From assembly GCF_000004195.4 (NCBI RefSeq), contig NC_030680.2:139623545-139687544 (forward strand): DNA of 64,000 nt, in the 5' to 3' direction. This stretch comes from Xenopus tropicalis (Eukaryota; Chordata; Amphibia; Anura; Pipidae). Each line of letters begins with the position of its first letter. Position 1 is the first letter of the stretch. The translations under genes were made by a program, and so were the position numbers. Shown piece by piece: positions 48,672 to 60,932 of this stretch. The notes beneath the pieces are model-generated. The model saw only the letters and a list, made by a program, of their open reading frames with translations. It did no database searches and had not been told where the DNA came from.

Positions 48672-50028
48672 AGGTTATATCATACTGCAACAGTTGCTCC
48701 AAAGCTCAAAACCAATTGGAACCAGTTCCCAAAACTATGGGCCCCTCTGGAGTGGGACCTGGAGCAGTGACAGGGGTCCCAGTGTGAAGGTTAATTTGGG
48801 GAGAATGCCTTTATCAATCAGCCCCAACGCTGGCATCAGCCAATCCCTGTGCTTGCAGATGGAGCCATTGCACCAGTGAAGGCCCAAGGAATGGATTTCA
48901 GGACTGAAATGGGGGGAGTCTGTACCAAAATCCACTCTCTCTGCCTGCACCCAGTCGACTCAATTCAACGGCTTTGGGTGCCAGGCACAGGGAAAGCATA
49001 GGGGCTGATTCTTGGTCTGGGTTCATATGCATTAGCCAAAGGGGCTTGAAGTGAAAAAGATCAACACCGCTGCTCTAGCCACTAGGAACTACATTGGGAA
49101 GTTGTAGTGCCAGAACATCTGGAGGCTGCTGTTTGTCTAGAATGCCATAAAACCCGACCCGGCACTGTATCCCCTGGGAGCTTTGCCCTTGTGGAGGGAG
49201 GGACTGGCCCATACAACAGATTATTTGAGAATAGTTTCTGCCCCATTAAATAAGGAAGAGGTACAATTTCTGCTCATGCCTTGCAGAGTTTTCAGATCAC
49301 TTTCCGTTTCATTACCCACATGTAATTAATCATGTTGTACTGAGCTGTCTCATTACTCACTGAAACCTCACATAATGTGCACGGGCCGGCATAGATCCCC
49401 TTAATAACTGCGGGACTGGTACCAGTATGGGGGTCCGTGTGGAGAAGGAGAGAGAAAAAGCAAATTGGGCCAATAATGACCAATTATTTGTTTCAGTAGG
49501 ACATTACAGCAAATGGACATCAGAGAGTTGTGGATACAGGGTTTCCAAATGAAAGGTGTTGCCTGTTTATAGAGTTAGTGGATTACACGCGTGTGAGAAA
49601 CACTAGAGCTTGCAGGCAGCACAAGAGCCGTGTGAGTAACGGACTGGTAAAAGTGAAGCAGATGTCAGATGTGTCGGCTTATAAATTGTGGCGCGGGGCT
49701 TACAGCAGTCACAGGCAGATTGCCGCACACTTTCCCAATAACATTCAGATCTCACTCATGGCTTTGGTATGCTGTATGCCTTGCACGGCACTGTGTATCG
49801 CTGCTTGCCAAGCAATACTTTACTGGCATCCCTGCACTGGCTGCCAGGCTTATTAAAGATGGGCTTGAAGTTTTATTCCTGTGCAACATTTGCACAAAGT
49901 TGCTTTCTGGTGCAATTTAGCAGTTCCATTTTAACTGAGACTTTGCAGACAGCGCAAACTTTACAGTTCCAGTGAACTGGAGAATTACATTCTAGTGCAA
50001 ACTTTGCTGATAGCGATGTTTATGGGGT

Positions 50029-50645
50029 GTTACATTCTTGTGCCAACGTTACGGACAGTTACATTCTTGTGCCAACGTTACGGACAGTTACATTCTTGTG
50101 CCAACATTACGGACAGTTACATTCTTGTGCCAACGTTACGGACAGTTACATTCTTGTGCCAACGTTACGGGCAGTTACATTCTTGTGCCAACATTACGGA
50201 CAGTTACATTCTTGTGCCAACGTTACGGACAGTTACATTCTTGTGCCAACGTTACGGACAGTTACATTCTTGTGCCAACGTTACGGGCAGTTACATTCTT
50301 GTGCCAACATTACGGACAGTTACATTCTTGTGCCAACATTACGGACAGTTACATTCTTGTGCCAACGTTACGGACAGTTACATTCTTGTGCCAACGTTAC
50401 GGACAGTTACATTCTTGTGCCAACATTACGGACAGTTACATTCTTGTGCCAACGTTACGGGCAGTTACATTCTTGTGCCAACTTTACGGACAGTTACATT
50501 CTTGTGCCAACGTTACGGACAGTTACATTCTTGTGCCAACGTTACGGGCAGTTACATTCTTGTGCCAACGTTACGGGCAGTTACATTCTTGTGCCAACGT
50601 TACGGACAGTTACATTCTTGTGCCAACGTTACGGACAGTTACATA
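50029..50645 (+). repeat. 29-bp minisatellite, about 21 copies
   Basis: Unit GTTACATTCTTGTGCCAACG then TTACGGACA. Variants: CATTACGG, GGGCAG and one CTTTACGG. Because 29 is not a multiple of 3 and the unit has no + strand stop, three overlapping frames of more than 200 codons exist and none is a gene. It is followed by three copies of ATAGATTC. Confidence 0.96.
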
Positions 50646-50766
50646 GATTCATAGATTCATAGATTGCAGTGTTAACTTCAGACATTTATTTCCTATTGTA
50701 TCTAATACATCTGATATGGAGTTGAGGAGCCTTGTAGTATCAGAATGAATGCTGGGGACTGCACCC

Positions 50767-51168
50767 TTAACGGAACAGTTCAGTGTAGAAATGAAACTGG
50801 CTAAAATAGACAGACTGTGCAAAATAAAAATAAAAAAATTGTAATATAGTTAGTTAGGCAAAAATGTAATCTATAAAGGCTGGAGTGGGCAGATGTCTAA
50901 CATAATAGCCAGAACACTACTTCCTGCTTTCAGCTCTCTATCCTCTTAGTTAGTCAGTGACTATAGGGGGGGCCACATGGGACATAACTGTTCAGTTAGT
51001 TTGTGAGCAAACAGGTCACTGACTGCTAACAGATTGGAGAGCTAAAGGAGGAAGTAGTGTTCTGGCTATTATGTTAAACATCTGCTCACTCCAGCCGCTT
51101 TAGATTACATTTTTGCCTAACTAACTATATTGAAAACATTTTTATTTTGCACAGTCTGTCTGTTGTCT
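50767..51168 (+). mobile_element. Foldback MITE (TTAACGGAACAGTTCAGTG end)
   Basis: The left arm with ACATAATAGCCAGAACACTA and the right arm with TAGTGTTCTGGCTATTATGT are inverted. The outer parts carry AGTTAGTTAGGCAAAAATGT and its complement. The same right arm flanks the 25-bp array at 60.4-62.5 kb. Confidence 0.85.
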
Positions 51169-51171
51169 TTT

Positions 51172-51440
51172 ATGGTTTCCATACACGTTGAGGTCCACTC
51201 GTTGGCGAGGTTGTGAAATGATCAGATCTTCTTCTGATATACCCTAAGGTGGGAAATATCAGGCTAATAACGGCATTGGCGGTCCCTGATCTGACAGGAA
51301 AATCTAACCAGTCTGATTGACTCCTGGCGGTTTTTTACCCAGATATCAAATGGGGAGGCCCTTTGGGGGGCCCCATACAAGGGCAGATAAGCAGAATTGA
51401 ATCGGCAGCTTAAATCTACCCCTGTAGGGCCACCATTAGT
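51172..51440 (+). mobile_element. Degenerate GGTGGCCATACAC-type MITE
   Basis: Begins TGGTTTCCATACACGTTGAG, holds GATCTTCTTCTGATATACCC, and ends CTGTAGGGCCACCATTAG. The order is right but much worn. It abuts the previous foldback element. Confidence 0.55.
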
Positions 51441-51696
51441 CAGGGCTAAAAAGATTTCAGCAGGTAACTTTTTAAATTAGTGCAGATGGACATCCCAGGT
51501 ATATCAGTGGGTGTTATCTGATATCTCTCAAGTGTGTTGTGACCTAACACTTCATACCATATCCCATCATTGTCCCTGTTATTGACATTCTTGGGTTGCT
51601 GTATACCCAAGCAAGCTGGGGCCCTCCAAGAGTTTTACTCCCAAGGCGATGCTATGGTGATGCAAGGTATTGGGCAATGCTAAGTATTGGCGCTGT

Positions 51697-51860
51697 CAAA
51701 ACCCAGTGGGCCCCAGCGGCCCAGAACTGATCCCGAAGGGCACTCCATCGATACTCAGGTCTCGGTGGGAGATCTCGGAGGGGTGGGGGGCCCTGCGGGG
51801 AGGTGTGTGATGGCTGCGGCAGGGGCCATGGACCCCCAGGGACCCCCAGTCCGACCCTGG
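51697..51860 (+). mobile_element. hAT-like MITE fragment (CGGACTGG family)
   Basis: AACCCAGTGGGCCCCAGCGG near the left and GGACCCCCAGTCCGACCCTG at the right. The left terminus is missing. Confidence 0.65.
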
Positions 51861-51964
51861 TCAGGAGGGCCACAGGTTGCACATTAGAGAATAGGTGTAT
51901 AGTCGTTAACTTTGTAAAAAGAAATAAAGGAAGGTTGTGGTCTCCCCGTACATAAGAATATTCA

Positions 51965-52280
51965 CTTTAAAGGCTACAGCAGGGATCTCTTTCTTCATTC
52001 TAAGCTACTTTCCAGCACACATTCCTTATACATTTTCCATTTTACAGTTATTTGTAAATGTAATTGCTATTGAAACCAGACCAGATCTGTCTGGCCGTTT
52101 CTACTCACTGCCCTGGCTCTGACTCCTGAAACAATGTAGCAGAAGCCAGGGGATTTAACAGGCCTGTGCAGAAGCAAGGAAGGCAAATTGGGGAATGGAA
52201 TTATAACTGGAGGCAAATGGGTTTCTGCTACATGCTCCTGAGGTAGAACCAGCAGTACAGAAAGAGTTACAGCTGTAAAC
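51965..52280 (+). mobile_element. TTTAAAGG-ended MITE (GCTACATTGTTTC family), copy 1
   Basis: Begins CACTTTAAAGGCTACAGC, includes TTCATTCTAAGCTACTTTCC and CTGAAACAATGTAGCAGAAG. Similar in order to 54462-54715. Boundaries approximate. Confidence 0.5.
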
Positions 52281-53488
52281 CTCCCGCTATCTCTCCGTAG
52301 GGGTTATTGCACTTCTGGGGTCCTAGGAGCTTGGCCCTGCTATGGCGGTTTTCCTCTATGGCATTATAGCAATCTGATATTATTTTTAGTTGTAGCAATA
52401 ACTTCTATTGCAACATTTTAAATCATGCATGGATCTTCATCAGGAACTTCCATTTATGGGCCACTTGCCTGGCCACACTTTCATAAGACCAAGTCCCCTG
52501 GATCACTAGGCCATGTACTTTAAGACCCAAAATAAACCCCAGGGTTCAGCACCAGAACCAAAGATTATTTATCATAGATTTCATCAACTATAAATTAAAA
52601 AATAACACCTACAGAATCTAGGGGGAAGGTTCAGCACCTGAAGGACATCGGTTCCAGCCACGTACGGAGCTTTACACCTAAATAAGCACAAACGTTCTGG
52701 TTTTAACCTGTTTCAGGCATTTCCTTTAATAGTTGTGGGAAAATAAGAGGTCACGTCTGGGTGGAGCACATGCAGATTATTCGGTGCATATGCCTTTAAT
52801 TAGTCACATGGGAAAATCCTCCGGCCAGACATGGCTGGAAGTGAAGAATGACGGGTATGATGGATAGACCCCCATTACAGGATGTATCGTTGTTGCTGTA
52901 CTACAACACTAGCCACCTTGGGCAGCCAACAGCTGTATTGGGGGGTGTCAATAAGGGGTGCAATAATTAAGGTTCGTATTATTTCTACGGGGAAGAGAAT
53001 TTATAACTGCCTGGGCTTATGGGTAATCTAGTAACAGGTATATAGTTTGCTCTGGATATAAAAACCCACAGCGACCAGTCAATATATTGCATTTATTGGA
53101 CTGCTTTTGGAAAGCAAGTACTGGTGATGTTGGCTTACACACTATATAATTTATATGCCCCTATGTGTTTGGTCTCCCCAAAGACTGATTGGTTGGATAC
53201 AGCAGAGGATCCCCCACCATTGGACTGTAATTTCACGCTAATGGGAGACTTTATAGATGGGTAGATGCTCCAGTGTGCAATTAATCTTTTGGCTCAGAAT
53301 AAACTGTAACAGTGTTGAACCTTCCAGAAGTAGTAGAACTGCAACCCCCGAGCTCCGCCAGTGGGGTTACTGGGAGTTGTAGGTACTCCTATGACTATAA
53401 AGCTGATGGGTACAGAGCGAGTTTGTCGCCCGCAATAGAGCTCTGCTACCGCGGGCAACTAACTGCTTTGAAAAGCATTTCCATCGGC

Positions 53489-53695
53489 CAGGGGCGGCCC
53501 AAGCCGACTTGATGCCCTAGGCAACCCAGTCGGCCACCTGTGTGACTCATTGCGCCCACCATGTAGGGACAACCAGCTGGGGCAATTATAAGGGAGCGTG
53601 GACTAGGGGTAGGCAGGAGAGGTTCCTGCCTGGCGCACCCCAATCTTTGCACCCTAGGCAGGTCCCACTTCTGCCTATGCCTACTTCCGGCCCTG
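53489..53695 (+). mobile_element. hAT-type MITE with perfect 8-bp target duplication
   Basis: 207 bp. Left end CAGGGGCGGCCCAAGCCG; right end on the minus strand CAGGGCCGGAAGTAGGCATA. Flanked by CCATCGGC at 53481-53488 and 53696-53703. No transposase. Confidence 0.9.
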
Positions 53696-54461
53696 CCATC
53701 GGCAACAATAGGAGCCGCCGGTGGAAAGGCCTACTCATCGCTTCGGCTTTGTGAAGTCTCGTGAAGGTGCCCGACTTCTTCTTCATGGAGCCTTCTTAAT
53801 TCCAAGTGGTTTGCCTTTCCCAACCTTGGCACGTACCTCTGACCCTCGTTTGTATGCGCGCACTCGTTTAGGAACAAAAGGGCCCTTCCTGGGCCGGCTC
53901 AAGGCACGGGGGTAATTACAGGAAGTCATATTAGTTATTGCAGCTGCTTAATTAAACGGAGTTATCAGTCAAGCGATAAAACTGGCCAAATGCAATTTGC
54001 TGAGAATATCGGGGAATAACAAGGCAGGTCTTGGGAAAGGGTGAGTCTGGGCCCCGGGACCAGCAATCCGACTCACAGGAAAGCACAACTAAACGGCGCA
54101 CAGGAGGGAAGGGGAACTGGCTCTACCCATATTGGGCTAGATTCCCCTTTTATTAAAACCAGATGTTTTCCCTCCGGCCTTCCAGGCAATAAACCAGAGG
54201 TTTTATTTCGAATTATTCAGCAGATTCACAAAAGCAGAGGAATCCGTCATAAGAAGTGCCTTTTTTTTTTAATAACAAAAATTAAAAAAGGAATTATGGA
54301 TGGAAATGCTGTATGGGGAATGTAAAGGATAAGAGTAATCACAAAATAGACTTACCCAAAGGGGTCCAAAATAAATCCCTGTGTTATTGATCACTTTAAC
54401 CCACATTCAGTTTTAGCGTTGCTTAAAGTGCTGCAGAATCTTTCCTTACGCCCCATTAACT

Positions 54462-54715
54462 TTAAAGGGGAGGTGTAATTCTGCCTAATGAAAGAAAATG
54501 TCATTCTAAGCAACTTTTCCCTATACATTCTTTACACATTTTCATTGTTTTTCATGCGTGCAGGTAACTGCAATTGGAAGCGATGGGACATTGTGCACTG
54601 CTGGTTCTGTCTCTGAAACTATGTAGCAAAAGAAAGCCTTGCTTAACAAGTCACAGGTCTCTTAATCAGCTGGCTTCTGCTACATTGTTTCAATAGTCAT
54701 AACCAGGGACAGAAA
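54462..54715 (+). mobile_element. TTTAAAGG-ended MITE, copy 2
   Basis: Begins TTTAAAGGGGAGGTG, includes GTCATTCTAAGCAACTTTTC and CTGGCTTCTGCTACATTGTT. Related to 51965-52280. Boundaries approximate. Confidence 0.5.
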
Positions 54716-55382
54716 ATGTATTTATATATATATACAGTATATATTGGAAAGTTGTCGTTTTGGGGATCAGGCATGTCGCAGCTCCTCATTACCAATAGAA
54801 AGCATGTTACCGGCTGTCTTTTTGTGAGGAGTCGGACTCAGCCGCAGATACACATAGGGTTTGCAAGTAATAATGCTGTATTTATTGTTTTGTTTTGCCA
54901 AACATCTACTGAACAATACAGTTGTGTAAGCAGTAATTATATGAAATGCTTTCCTTTCTTCCCACAGTGACACTGCAGTGCAGTTTCCCATAAGGGCAGG
55001 TTTTGTGTTGTGCCATAAGGGAGGCTTTGTGCACCTATTGTGATGTTGTCGACTTATGGAATTTCTCATTATAACCCGGGGGGTCACCTTCCCGCCCGAA
55101 TGCTCAGTTTTGGGGGTTGTGCCTTAATTACGTCGTGTCTGGGTGCTCTATATCCTTTTGTTTGTCACTTTCTACAAATAAGTCTGGAAGTTGTTCTAAA
55201 AACCCCTTTCTTTTGTGCGGCACATATTTTACCTTTAAATTCACTGCCCGAGTGACCTGACAGACAGAGGCAGGTGTATTTGTTTATTAAGTGGTACCAG
55301 CCACAAATATTTTTTTGGAGTCTTTTTTAAAAGGGGATTTTTTTTCTATTAAGTTTTACTTTGTTATATTTGGACCTCTATT

Positions 55383-55520
55383 CAGGTCTGGACTGAGGCC
55401 CTGGCATTCCGAGTACACAGAGGTCCCTCATGGGCCCAATAAATAGTGACTAGTGTCTATGGCACCTTACAGCAGCCCCTCTGGCATTTGCCAAACCCAC
55501 AGATTGCCAGTCCGGGCCTG
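55383..55520 (+). mobile_element. hAT-like MITE (CAGGTCTGGACTG), 138 bp
   Basis: Left CAGGTCTGGACTGAGGCCCT; right end on the minus strand CAGGCCCGGACTGGCAATCT. It contains CAGCCCCTCTGGCATTTGCC. Copies at 31.5 and 34.1 kb are inverted relative to it. Confidence 0.8.
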
Positions 55521-55575
55521 TCTATACTAATTGTTTTTTTTTAGGGTTTAAGAATTATTATTGTTCCTTTTCTGG

Positions 55576-55841
55576 GAATCATTTAACCATTAAATAAACC
55601 CAATAGGGCTGTTCTGCCCCCAATAAGGGGTAATTATATCTTAGTTGGGATCAAGTACAGGTACTGTTTTATTATTACAGAGAAAAGGGAATCATTTAAA
55701 CATTAAATAAACCCAATAGGGCTGTTCTGCCCCCAATAAGGGGTAATTATATCTTAGTTGGGATCAAGTACAGGTACTGTTTTATTATTACAGAGAAAAG
55801 GGAATCATTTAAACATTAAATAAACCCAATAGGGCTGTTTG
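55576..55841 (+). repeat. Isolated 113-bp MITE units, no TIRs
   Basis: About 2.3 copies of the unit from the 46.5- and 56.9-kb MITEs (AATCATTTAACCATTAAATA, TAGTTGGGATCAAGTACAGG). No TACAGGTATGGG end is present on either side, so only the tandem core is here. Confidence 0.85.
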
Positions 55842-55969
55842 TTCTTACATGGGAAAATGTATTCAAGTGGCCAGCACTCCCTCCCATGAGCTGTCTGCTG
55901 TCTATGTTCTTATGTATGGGTACAGGCAGGTTTAATGGCTCCCAATGAAACTGCCCCTACTTACATAGT

Positions 55970-56462
55970 ATAGTTACATAGTTACATAGGGTTGAAAAAA
56001 GACCAGTGTCCATCAAGTTCAACCCATCCGAGTAAACCCAGCACACTTAACCCACACCTACCAATCTATACACTCACATACATAAACTATATATACAACC
56101 ACTAGTACTAACTGTAGATATTAGTATCACAATAGCCTTGGATATTCTGATTGATCAAGAACTCATCCAGGCCCCTCTTAAAGGCATTAACAGAATCTGC
56201 CATTACAACATCACTAGGAAGGGCATTCCCCAACCTCACTGCCCTCACCGTAAAAAACCCCCTACGCTGCTTCAAATGGAAACTCCGTTCCTCTAATCTA
56301 AAGGGGTGACCTCTGGTGCGTTGATTGTTTTTATGGGAAAAAAGAACATCCCCCATCTGCCTATAATCCCCTCTAATGTACTTGTACAGAGTAATCATGT
56401 CCCCTCGCAAGCGCCTCTTTTTCAGAGAAAACAACCCCAACCTCGACAGTCTAACCTCATAG
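55970..56462 (-). mobile_element. 3' end of a CR1/L2-like LINE
   Basis: On the minus strand, a reverse-transcriptase C-terminal frame (56461 down to 56108) is followed by about 140 bp of 3' UTR. The 3' UTR ends in TGTAACTATG repeats instead of poly(A), as is usual for CR1/L2-type elements. The common TTGAACTTGATGGACACTGG phrase is present. The 5' end is truncated. Confidence 0.8.
56108..56461 (-). pseudogene. LINE reverse-transcriptase C-terminal remnant, frame intact
   Basis: Reads YEVRLSRLGLFSLKKRRLRG then DMITLYKYIRGDY, and further on RLGNALPSDVVMADSVNAFK. These match the pattern at the end of non-LTR retrotransposon polyproteins (the R-RG-DMI-YK block, then R-FF--R-V--WN-LP followed by NAFK). 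The catalytic region is absent, so it is a 5'-truncated fragment. About 118 codons have stayed free of stops and frameshifts, which suggests a recent insertion. It lies antisense in pdzrn3 intron 3. I cannot separate CR1 from L2 by eye. Confidence 0.8.
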
Positions 56463-56889
56463 TGTGTGTTACTGTGACTGATGGGAAAGATGTATAATCT
56501 AAGTAAGTGCTATGTAAATGTGCTCATAGTTATGCATGTATAAAAATATAATGGAGTGATTTGGGAAATGATAGTATCCCTTGGAATAAGCGGAACAGCC
56601 AGGGAACATTTGTTCAACATGGGAAACCTTCAGGCCTGAGAGCAGTATGGCCGTTTTGGCAACATAAGATAAAGCTGTTCTAGTGGCATTTGGCTGACAG
56701 GTGCTGCTATGGGTCTTTTTTTTCTGCAACTGCTACAGCTGAGAGTTTGCCTGGGCCCAACCTGTAATTCTGACTGATTAGAGCAGATGGACGGATCAAG
56801 TTTTTTGAGATATTATGGCCATTGCATGGGTAAGTAGAAATCTTACCAGCCAATTCAGCCGGAGAAGGCACGGAATAAATGTTTCTCAG

Positions 56890-58010
56890 TACAGGTATGG
56901 GATCCCTTATCTGGAAACCCGTTATCCAGAAAGCTCCGAATTACGGAAAGCCCGTCTCCCATAGACTCCATATTAATCAAATAATTCAGAATTTTAAAAC
57001 TGATTTCCTTTTTCTCCATAGAAATAAAACAGTTCCTGTACTTGATCCCAACTAAAATATAATTACCCCTTATTGGGGGCAGAACAGCCCTATTGGGTTT
57101 ATTTAATGGTTAAATGATTCCCTTTTCTCTGTAATAATAAAACAGTACCTGTACTTGATCCCAACTAAGATATAATTACCCCTTATTGGGGGCAGAACAG
57201 CCCTATTGGGTTTATTTCATGGTTAAATGATTCCCTTTTCTCTGTAATAATAAAACAGTACCTGTACTTGATCCCAACTAAGATATAATTACCCCTTATT
57301 GGGGGCAGAACAGCCCTATTGGGTTTATTTCATGGTTAAATTATTCCCTTTTCTCTGTAATAATAAAACAGTACCTGTACTTGATCCCAACTAAGATATA
57401 ATTACCCCTTATTGGGGCAGAACAGCCCTATTGGGTTTATTTCATGGTTAAATGATTCCCTTTTCTCTGTAATAATAAAACAGTACCTGTACTTGATCCC
57501 AACTAAGATATAATTGCCCCTTATTGGGGGCAGAACAGCCCTATTGGGTTTATTTAATGGTTAAATTATTCCCTTTTCTCTGTAATAATAAAACGGTACC
57601 TGTACTTGATCCCAACTAAGATATAATTACCCCTTATTGGGGCAGAACAGCCCTATTGGGTTTATTTCATGGTTAAATGATTCCCTTTTCTCTGTAATAA
57701 TAAAACAGTACCTGTACTTGATCCCAACTAAGATATAATTACCCCTTATTGGGGGCAGAACAGCCCTATTGGGTTTATTTCATGGTTAAATGATTCCCTT
57801 TTCTCTGTAATAATAAAACAGTACCTTGTAATTGATCCCAACTAAGAGATAAATAATCCCTATTGAATGCAAAACAATCCTGTTGGGTTTAATTAATGTT
57901 TTATTGATTCTTTGGTAGAATTAAGGTATGGAGATCCAAATTATGCAAAGACCCCTTATCTGGAATACCCTTGGTTCCGAGCATTCTGGATAACGGGTCC
58001 TATTACTGTA
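56890..58010 (-). mobile_element. MITE with about seven internal 113-bp units (complete)
   Basis: Outer ends TACAGGTATGGGATCCCTTA and, at 58010, ACGGGTCCTATTACTGTA, an inverted pair. The array of units carries AACAGTACCTGTACTTGATC and GGGGCAGAACAGCCCTATTG. It is the longest member and is opposite in orientation to those at 1, 46.5 and 55.6 kb. Flank segments outside the array are more diverged than the array units. Confidence 0.9.
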
Positions 58011-58104
58011 TTTCCATTCAGTGTTAATGTTTAATATTGTGTAGCCCATTGTCATCTAATATTGCCATTGCTTCTATGTTTTTTTGAAGGGATTGTTCAA
58101 CATA

Positions 58105-58365
58105 CGTAACTCTCCATTTTGGAGTTTCAGCGGCTATCTGGTTGCTAGGGTTCAAATTACCAGGGAGTGGTTTGAATGAGAGACTTGTATTTAAATAGGA
58201 GGGAACCTGTAGAGAAAGATAAGTAATAAAAAGTAACAAAAACAATAAAACTGTAGCAATAGTTTGATGGCTGCCGGGGTCGGTGACCCCCATTTGAAAG
58301 TTGTAAAGAGTCAGCAGAGGAAAGGAAATAATGAAAAAACTGTAAAAAATAAATAAATAAATAAA
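58105..58365 (+). mobile_element. TTAAAGG-type MITE, middle part
   Basis: Holds AGTTTCAGCGGCTATCTGGT and GGTCGGTGACCCCCATTTGA as in the 12.1-kb element. Both ends are lost. An AAATAAAT run leads into the next repeat. Confidence 0.75.
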
Positions 58366-58382
58366 GATTTATTATTATTATT

Positions 58383-58540
58383 ATTATTAGTAACATTTAT
58401 TTATAAAGCGCCAACATATTCCGCAGCGCTGTACAATAAGTGGGTTACATACATTGGACATACAGAGTAACATATAAAGCAACCAATAACCGATACAAGA
58501 GGGGAAGAGGGCCCTGCCCAAAAGAGCTTATAATCTACAT
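58383..58540 (+). mobile_element. SINE-like repeat (CCGCAGCGCTGTACAATAAG)
   Basis: ATT microsatellite start, TTTATAAAGCGCCAACATAT, CCGCAGCGCTGTACAATAAG, GGGCCCTGCCCAAAAGAGCT. It closely matches 42487-42645. Confidence 0.8.
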
Positions 58541-59339
58541 GAAGATGTTTGCAGCAGTGTGGTTGCTCAGTTACTGCCTTTTGCGATAAGGTTAAACAGT
58601 GTTACATTTCAGACTGCTTCCTGGTTGCTATGTGTATGTTACACTGGCAACAATAGTTGCTCAACTAGCTTCCACTACTAGCTATAGCATTCTAGATGTA
58701 ACACAAATATTGAGGGGAACTTGCCCATTAAGAGGAGATGCTCCAGCCCATTGGCTTAATAGTCTGTTTTGATCCCTTCAGACAGGTGGAGCAGCTCGGG
58801 TGTTGCGGAGTGTCGGGAAACTGACATTCCAACAGTATCATTAGAATTAAAAGCTGTGTCATCCCTTGGGAGCTGCTCCAGGGTTTGTCGCTGCTGGACC
58901 TGCTGGTCACTTTGGGATATTTAATACTACATGTGCTGCCATTTGGCAGGCTGGGACAGAAGGATATTTAAATGGGAAAATATTCTCTATGGGGGGGGGG
59001 GGGGCTATGAAACAGAAGATTCAGTTATAGAGGCACAGTCTCTTGCCTTGCCCTGCCACAATGAGTGTACTGTGTCTGTGTACTGTACTGGTAATGTGGG
59101 GGTCAGGGGAAACTCAACCCCCACCCAACCCTAACCCACTAAACCTTAACCAAAATGTCATTGTAGGAGCCACACGCAACCTGTACCCACGTCTATCCAT
59201 TTCCCAGCCATGTGACCTGTGCTCTGATAAACTTCAGTCACACTTTACTGCTGTGCTGCAAGTTGGAGTGATATCCCCCCCTCACCCCCAGCAGCCAATC
59301 AGCAGAACAATGGGAAGGGAGCAAGATAGCAGCTCCCAG

Positions 59340-59514
59340 TAGGTATCAGAATAGCACTCAATAGTAAGAAATCCAAGTCCGGCTTGGGACTCCTCCAGTT
59401 ACATGGGAGTAGGAGAAACAATAGGTTAGCTGAGAGCAGTTCTAATGTGTAGCGCTGGCTGAAAGCTCAGACTCGGGCACAATGCACTGAGATGGCGCCT
59501 ACACACCAATATTA
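59340..59514 (+). repeat. 175-bp dispersed repeat, copy 2
   Basis: Same length and orientation as 9552-9726, with about two differences (GCTGAGAGC for GCTGAAAGC, ACTCGGGC for ACTCAGGC). The flanks are unrelated. Confidence 0.85.
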
Positions 59515-60435
59515 CAGCTAAATATACATTTGTTGGTTCAAGAATACAATATTAAATGGCAGAGGGAATTATTTGCTATGTAAACAGTGTAATTTAGAAA
59601 TAAAAAGTACCCCATAAAATCATGGCAATATCCCTTTAAGTGTAGATGTGCATAATGCTATTACTCACCATGTATATAAGCTGAAATAAGCAGAGCTCTT
59701 TCTATGGTTCATTAAAAAATGGTTACTTTTGTATGTCATTAGATTTGTATATTTGTTTTGTTTATGAATTCTGGAGCCACATCCATCCTTCAGAACTGGA
59801 CTGTCGCAGGCTGCAATGATTCCAATCGTGCCCTGTTGTTCCGCAGTGATCTGTGCTGTATACGTTACATATCTGATCAAATAATAAAATATTAATCACT
59901 GCATATTTGGCCGACGTCCATAAACCCTTACATGGAGATGATTATGTGTTCTTGAGGGTTTTGTTAATGTTTAAATAAAAAAAATGGGTGACCTTTAAGA
60001 AATAGAATGGCTGGATACATAGAACTTAATTATCTATGGTTTTGGTAAAAATGCCTTAATTGTTTGTTTAAAACCAAGTTGTTCTTCAGTTTCAGAACGT
60101 TGTTTGGATAAGATTACATACTTTCTTGCTGGGTTTCAGCAGTGGGGGTCAGATTCTCTTTGCAGGGGGGTTCAATTAAACTGACAATGAGAGTCGGCCA
60201 AATATGCAACAACAATGGCAGTGGGGTAATGTACACACAGCTCAGCTGGGGCGCCCAGTACTGTATCCAGCCTAGTGTAAATGCCAAGGGTAAAAAAACA
60301 TTTATTTTTGTCTGATTCCTTGAATCATTGTCTGGCACGTTGCATCAGTCAGATGCTTTACTCAACCAAGGATGTCACTGACATATTTCTGTCTTTTCAG
60401 ACTCTTGAGCCAGTGGTATAACCGTACTCTTGAGA

Positions 60436-60548
60436 GCTGAAAGCAGGAAGTAGTGGTCTGGCTATTATGTTAGACATCTGCCCACTCCAGCCTTTATAGA
60501 TTACATTTTTGCCTAACTAACTATATTAGAAATATGTTGCGCAGTCTG
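60436..60548 (+). mobile_element. MITE right arm, copy 1, inside the 25-bp array
   Basis: GAAAGCAGGAAGTAGTGGTC, GGCTATTATGTTAGACATCT and TTTTTGCCTAACTAACTATA match the right arm of the foldback MITE at 50.8-51.2 kb. About 1.5 units of the 25-bp repeat precede it (from about 60403), so the array lies on both sides. Confidence 0.8.
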
Positions 60549-60928
60549 TACTCTTGAGCCAGTGGTATAAGCGTACTCTTGAGCCAGTGGTATAACCGTA
60601 CGCTTGAGCCCGTGGTATAAGCGTACTCTTGAGCCAGTGGTATAAGCGTACGCTTGAGCCAGTGGTATAACCGTACTCTTGAGCCAGTGGTATAAGCGTA
60701 CTCTTGAGCCAGTGGTATAACCATACTCTTGAGCCAGTGGTATAAGCGTACTCTTGAGCCAGTGGTATAACCGTACTCTTGAGCCAGTGGTATAACCGTA
60801 CTCTTGAGCCAGTGGTATAACCGTACTCTTGAGCCAGTGGTATAACCGTACTCTTGAGCCAGTGGTATAACCATACTCTTGAGCCAGTGGTATAACCATA
60901 CTCTTGAGCCAGTGGTATAACCATACTC
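60549..60928 (+). repeat. 25-bp minisatellite, left part, about 15 copies
   Basis: Unit TACTCTTGAGCCAGTGGTAT then AACCG, with AAGCG and AACCA variants. The minus strand stays open in three frames because the unit has no stop there and 25 is not a multiple of 3. It ends at the TTAA where the foldback element begins. Confidence 0.96.
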
Positions 60929-60932
60929 TTAA

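Noticed and set aside
49995..50662. Three overlapping frames of 200-220 codons
   Set aside because: Produced by the 29-bp minisatellite; the same peptide appears in all three frames.
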